Source: CAZTWC01 sp964617105 [NCBI: uncultured Myxococcia bacterium]
GTDB taxonomy: Bacteria; CAZTWC01
Direction: 5' to 3'
Length of the DNA: 6,880 nt
Assembly (NCBI GenBank): GCA_964617105.1
Contig: CAZTWC010000127.1
Location: forward strand, 3,046-9,925
Under the pieces are notes generated by a model. It made no database searches, was not told where the DNA came from, and saw nothing but the letters and a program-made list of their open reading frames with translations. Both the position numbers and the translations under genes were made by a program. Shown here piece by piece: positions 4,692 through 6,880 of this stretch (its first letter is position 1; every line of letters begins with the position of its first letter).

Positions 4692-6059
4692 ATGTTAAAG
4701 AGGATAGTTCTGGCTCTTTTGTTGATTATTTTCATCGCCTCTCCAACTTTGGCCAAAAAGAAAAAAAATCAAAAGGACAAAAAGGAGGAGATATCTTCTG
4801 AAGAAAAGTTAAAAATGGAATTAGATCCGGTGGATCTAATTGAAGAAAAAATGTCTGACTTGCTGAAAGAGAGGCAGAAACTAGACAAAAAACTTGAGCA
4901 ACTAGAAAAGCAAGTTAATAAGGTTGACAAGGAGCTCAAAAGTGGTTTTGGTCGGATGCAAACCAGGATGATTGACCAGGACAGTAAACTGGGAAGTAAA
5001 ATAATCAAACTGGAAGATTCCCTGGAGGCTTTTAAAGCAGAAAATCTAGCCAGATTAGACATGGAACTCGGCGCTAATCTGGATATCACCACCACCCTGA
5101 TCAATGCCCGGGACGTCCCCTTCACACCGGGTAGTTTACTGTTATATTTTAGCAAGAATTTTGCCAACATTATCTCTTTTGCTACTGCCATAGATATTTA
5201 CAACTCCAAACCATTGATCCGTTCTGCTTTTTTTGACCTGGTCACAACCGAAAACCGAACTCGACCCTATGGTAATATGTTCAATTCTCAAGGGTTTCAT
5301 TTGCAGGCCGGCCGGTTTGAATTACCCTTTGGCCTTGACTATAAGTATTTGATCCCTTTTGAAAGGATCAGTATCTCTGCTCCCTTGACCACCGACATTA
5401 TCCTTAGAAACCTTAGCGATCTCAATGAAGAAGATTGGCAGAATGGGCCCAAAATAATCAGTGGCAACGGTATTCGTACCTTTTATTCTACCAACTTCTT
5501 TGATTTGGCCGCCTACATGGTTAACGGTAAAGAAAGCGATTACCTTCATCAACAAAAGGGGATGGCCATGGGCGGAAGTATCCATTTCTATCCTATTCGC
5601 GAAACCTACCTGGCCCACAAAAGTGGCAGTGAACAACTGGCTGCTGTGGGTTTTTCTTATCTGGTCAACATTGATAACGATTTTAACAAAGAATTTTATC
5701 TAATTAGTGCGGATATTGACATCCGTTCCGGCCCGGTGGGATTGCAAGGGGAATATGTCTTTACCGAAGATAGACAGCAGGAAAATCGTCAGTGGGGATA
5801 CTACTGTCTATTTTCTTACCATTTTGATCTTTTACCAGCCTATTTTTTCTCTAGATTTGAGCAATGGAAACCCAAGGATACCAAAATGAGCACAGTGTGG
5901 ATTAATAATGAATTGAGTAAAATTTCTGCTGGTTTGGGGTACCGAATTTCTAATTTTTTACTGGTTAAGGGGGAGTATGAAAACTATTTGGACAGCACCA
6001 TCTTTGATCCAGCCCTGATAAATAATACCATTAAAATTCAAGTGGTTGGAAAATTTTAA
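4692..6059 (+). CDS. Outer-membrane porin-like beta-barrel protein with N-terminal coiled coil
   Basis: The protein has 455 residues. A signal peptide ends at SPTLA-K (A21) and is followed by a lysine-rich stretch. Residues about 45-118 form a coiled coil (ERQKLDKKLEQLEKQVNKV is typical), which probably trimerises in the periplasm. From about 122 the chain alternates short amphipathic strands and turns to the end, closing in IKIQVVGKF. The C-terminal phenylalanine is the usual BAM recognition residue. QAGRFELPFGLDYKYLIPFER (205-225) resembles the conserved 'GR-PFG' stretch of 16-strand porins of the OprP/OprO and coiled-coil porin type. Substrate selectivity cannot be read. AAGGA lies eight bases before the ATG. 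A strong promoter and an activator-like repeat precede it, and the tetraheme cytochrome gene follows by 41 bases, suggesting co-expression. The long first third is coiled coil, which explains spurious open frames on the opposite strand. Confidence 0.85.
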   Translation: MLKRIVLALLLIIFIASPTLAKKKKNQKDKKEEISSEEKLKMELDPVDLIEEKMSDLLKERQKLDKKLEQLEKQVNKVDKELKSGFGRMQTRMIDQDSKLGSKIIKLEDSLEAFKAENLARLDMELGANLDITTTLINARDVPFTPGSLLLYFSKNFANIISFATAIDIYNSKPLIRSAFFDLVTTENRTRPYGNMFNSQGFHLQAGRFELPFGLDYKYLIPFERISISAPLTTDIILRNLSDLNEEDWQNGPKIISGNGIRTFYSTNFFDLAAYMVNGKESDYLHQQKGMAMGGSIHFYPIRETYLAHKSGSEQLAAVGFSYLVNIDNDFNKEFYLISADIDIRSGPVGLQGEYVFTEDRQQENRQWGYYCLFSYHFDLLPAYFFSRFEQWKPKDTKMSTVWINNELSKISAGLGYRISNFLLVKGEYENYLDSTIFDPALINNTIKIQVVGKF

Positions 6060-6100
6060 TCTATTTTCGTTTAACAGACAACAATTATAGGAAAAACGAG

Positions 6101-6733
6101 ATGAATACCGTGGATAGAAGAAAAACTAGGTTAATTTCCGTCCGAGAATTGGTTATACTGTTAGTTATTTCGATTATAAGTTTATTTCAAACAGCCAGAG
6201 CCGATGAGGTCCGCAAAAAAAACCCACATTCGCATATGCGTGAACAAAACAAATGTATCTCTTGTCATGTAAGCAAACCAACCGACCCACCTCTGATCAA
6301 TATTAAAGACAAGGAAACAAACTTTCAACAATTGTTAAAGGCTCAAAAACAGAGACCCAAAAAAGGACAACTTCAGTTCGTTCCCCTTATTGAAAATGGG
6401 AAGTCAGAAATTGAAAAGAGTAAGAGTAACCGCCGGCTTAAAGAGCCGGTAACCGAAATTTGCAGCAAGTGCCATCAGCGGGACATTATGAGCCACCCAA
6501 TTGATGTTTTACCTCGAAAGGCTAAACTTCCGGCAGATTTACCCATTTACAGGAAAAAATTGACTTGTATCAGTTGTCACCAACCCCATGGACCCTGGCG
6601 TTCTAAAAGGCCCTGGCGTTCCACCAGTTTTTTTAAACGTTTTTTTATGCCTAAAAAATATTATAGAACCTTTTTTTTACGACGCAACAATGTAGATGGA
6701 GAACTGTGCCGTTCATGTCACCAGTGGGAATGA
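6101..6733 (+). CDS. Periplasmic tetraheme c-type cytochrome
   Basis: The protein has 210 residues. A hydrophobic segment (about 16-30) and ARA-D (cleavage after A34) give a signal peptide. Four heme-attachment motifs are seen: CISCH (52-56), CSKCH (121-125), CISCH (156-160) and CRSCH (203-207). There are exactly eight histidines, the four proximal ones plus H43, H45, H132 and H163, just enough for bis-His ligation of every heme. CISCHQPHG (156-164) has the CxxCHxPH form of doubled-CXXCH/cytochrome c3-like repeats. Spacing is wide between hemes 1 and 2 (64 residues) and between 3 and 4 (42 residues). The latter gap is rich in Arg, Lys, Phe and Tyr and holds a duplicated PWRS. It is not NapC/NrfH-like, because the lead segment looks cleavable. 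AGGA lies eight bases before the ATG. The position after a porin gene suggests envelope electron transfer, but the partner is not known. Confidence 0.9.
   Translation: MNTVDRRKTRLISVRELVILLVISIISLFQTARADEVRKKNPHSHMREQNKCISCHVSKPTDPPLINIKDKETNFQQLLKAQKQRPKKGQLQFVPLIENGKSEIEKSKSNRRLKEPVTEICSKCHQRDIMSHPIDVLPRKAKLPADLPIYRKKLTCISCHQPHGPWRSKRPWRSTSFFKRFFMPKKYYRTFFLRRNNVDGELCRSCHQWE
6593..6621 (+). repeat. 11-bp in-frame direct repeat within the cytochrome gene
   Basis: CCCTGGCGTTC occurs at 6593-6603 and 6611-6621. The period of 18 bases equals six codons and yields PWRSKR-PWRSTS. It looks like a small tandem duplication in the basic stretch between hemes 3 and 4. Confidence 0.7.
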
Positions 6734-6813
6734 ACCATCAATATATTAAGCGATTGTTAATTATCCGGCAATCAATTACTGGAAATGCTTTTCGATCTTA
6801 AGGAGTGAATAAA

Positions 6814-6880
6814 ATGGAAGAACAACACGGCTCAATTAAGAGAAAAAATTATTTTGTCAAAAAATCCTTTCAAGCCAACG
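6814..6880 (+). CDS. Start of an unidentified gene (cut by right edge)
   Basis: A strong AAGGAGT (6800-6806) stands seven bases before an ATG, and the frame stays open for the 22 codons left in the window. The visible N-terminus (MEEQHGSIKRKNYFVKKSFQ) is basic and hydrophilic. A start with KRKNYFxKKxFQ is one I associate with short cytoplasmic tails before a first membrane helix in some sensor or HAMP-domain proteins, but 22 residues do not allow an assignment. It lies 80 bases after the cytochrome gene on the same strand with no terminator seen between. Confidence 0.75.
   Translation, partial: MEEQHGSIKRKNYFVKKSFQAN

Noticed and set aside
4769-5191. 140-codon minus-strand open frame
   Set aside because: It is a serine/leucine-rich mirror of the lysine/glutamate-rich coiled coil in the porin-like gene, with no start signal.
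5322-5889. Open frames on both strands inside the porin-like gene
   Set aside because: They are shadows of the barrel-coding frame, without ribosome binding sites or recognisable products.
6734-6813. GATTG ... CAATC pairing as an intrinsic terminator after the cytochrome gene
   Set aside because: The stem is only five pairs with a long loop and no following T-run, so it is not a credible terminator.

Overview
The window comes from a Gram-negative, moderately AT-rich bacterium. It encodes a signal-peptide-bearing outer-membrane barrel protein ending in phenylalanine and a secreted four-heme c-type cytochrome. It also carries pieces related to flagellar proteins (a FliG-type C-terminal domain and the N-terminal part of a motility-accessory-factor/DUF115-like protein). 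This suits an anaerobic or metal/sulfur-metabolising lineage such as Desulfobacterota or a related candidate phylum, but no marker here fixes the taxonomy. Everything below comes from reading the sequence and from memory of protein families; no database search was run.

Left part (1-1364). A minus-strand gene runs off the left edge. Its 413 visible residues start with a well-preserved cyclic-nucleotide-binding domain, pass through a serine/asparagine-rich linker and an unrecognised helical region, and end in a segment that aligns closely with the torque-generating C-terminal domain of FliG. This is the most unusual object in the window. A divergent intergenic region of about 120 bp with a good minus-strand promoter separates it from the next block.

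Middle (1365-3938). A tight plus-strand cluster holds an AMMECR1-domain protein that unusually has a signal peptide, then a calcineurin-like metallophosphoesterase overlapping it by ATGA. After these come two short reading frames, a MAF-like N-terminal module and a nucleotidyltransferase-like fragment, which look like one gene split by a +1 frameshift. The last frame ends tail-to-tail, with a 4-bp stop-codon overlap, against a minus-strand gene (3935-4450) for a small cytoplasmic protein probably of beta-sandwich or lipocalin-like build.

Right part (4451-6880). A 241-bp divergent control region holds a near-consensus sigma-70 promoter (TTGACA, 17 bp, TATTAT). An 8-bp direct repeat with 11-bp period abuts its -35 box, the geometry used by OmpR/PhoB-type activators, and there is a second small repeat in the leader. 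It drives a coiled-coil porin-like protein, followed 41 bp later by a periplasmic tetraheme cytochrome and 80 bp later by the start of another gene cut by the right edge. The barrel and cytochrome pair suggests a shared envelope or redox role, but four hemes are few for a complete trans-outer-membrane wire. No RNA genes, insertion sequences, CRISPR arrays or convincing intrinsic terminators were seen.
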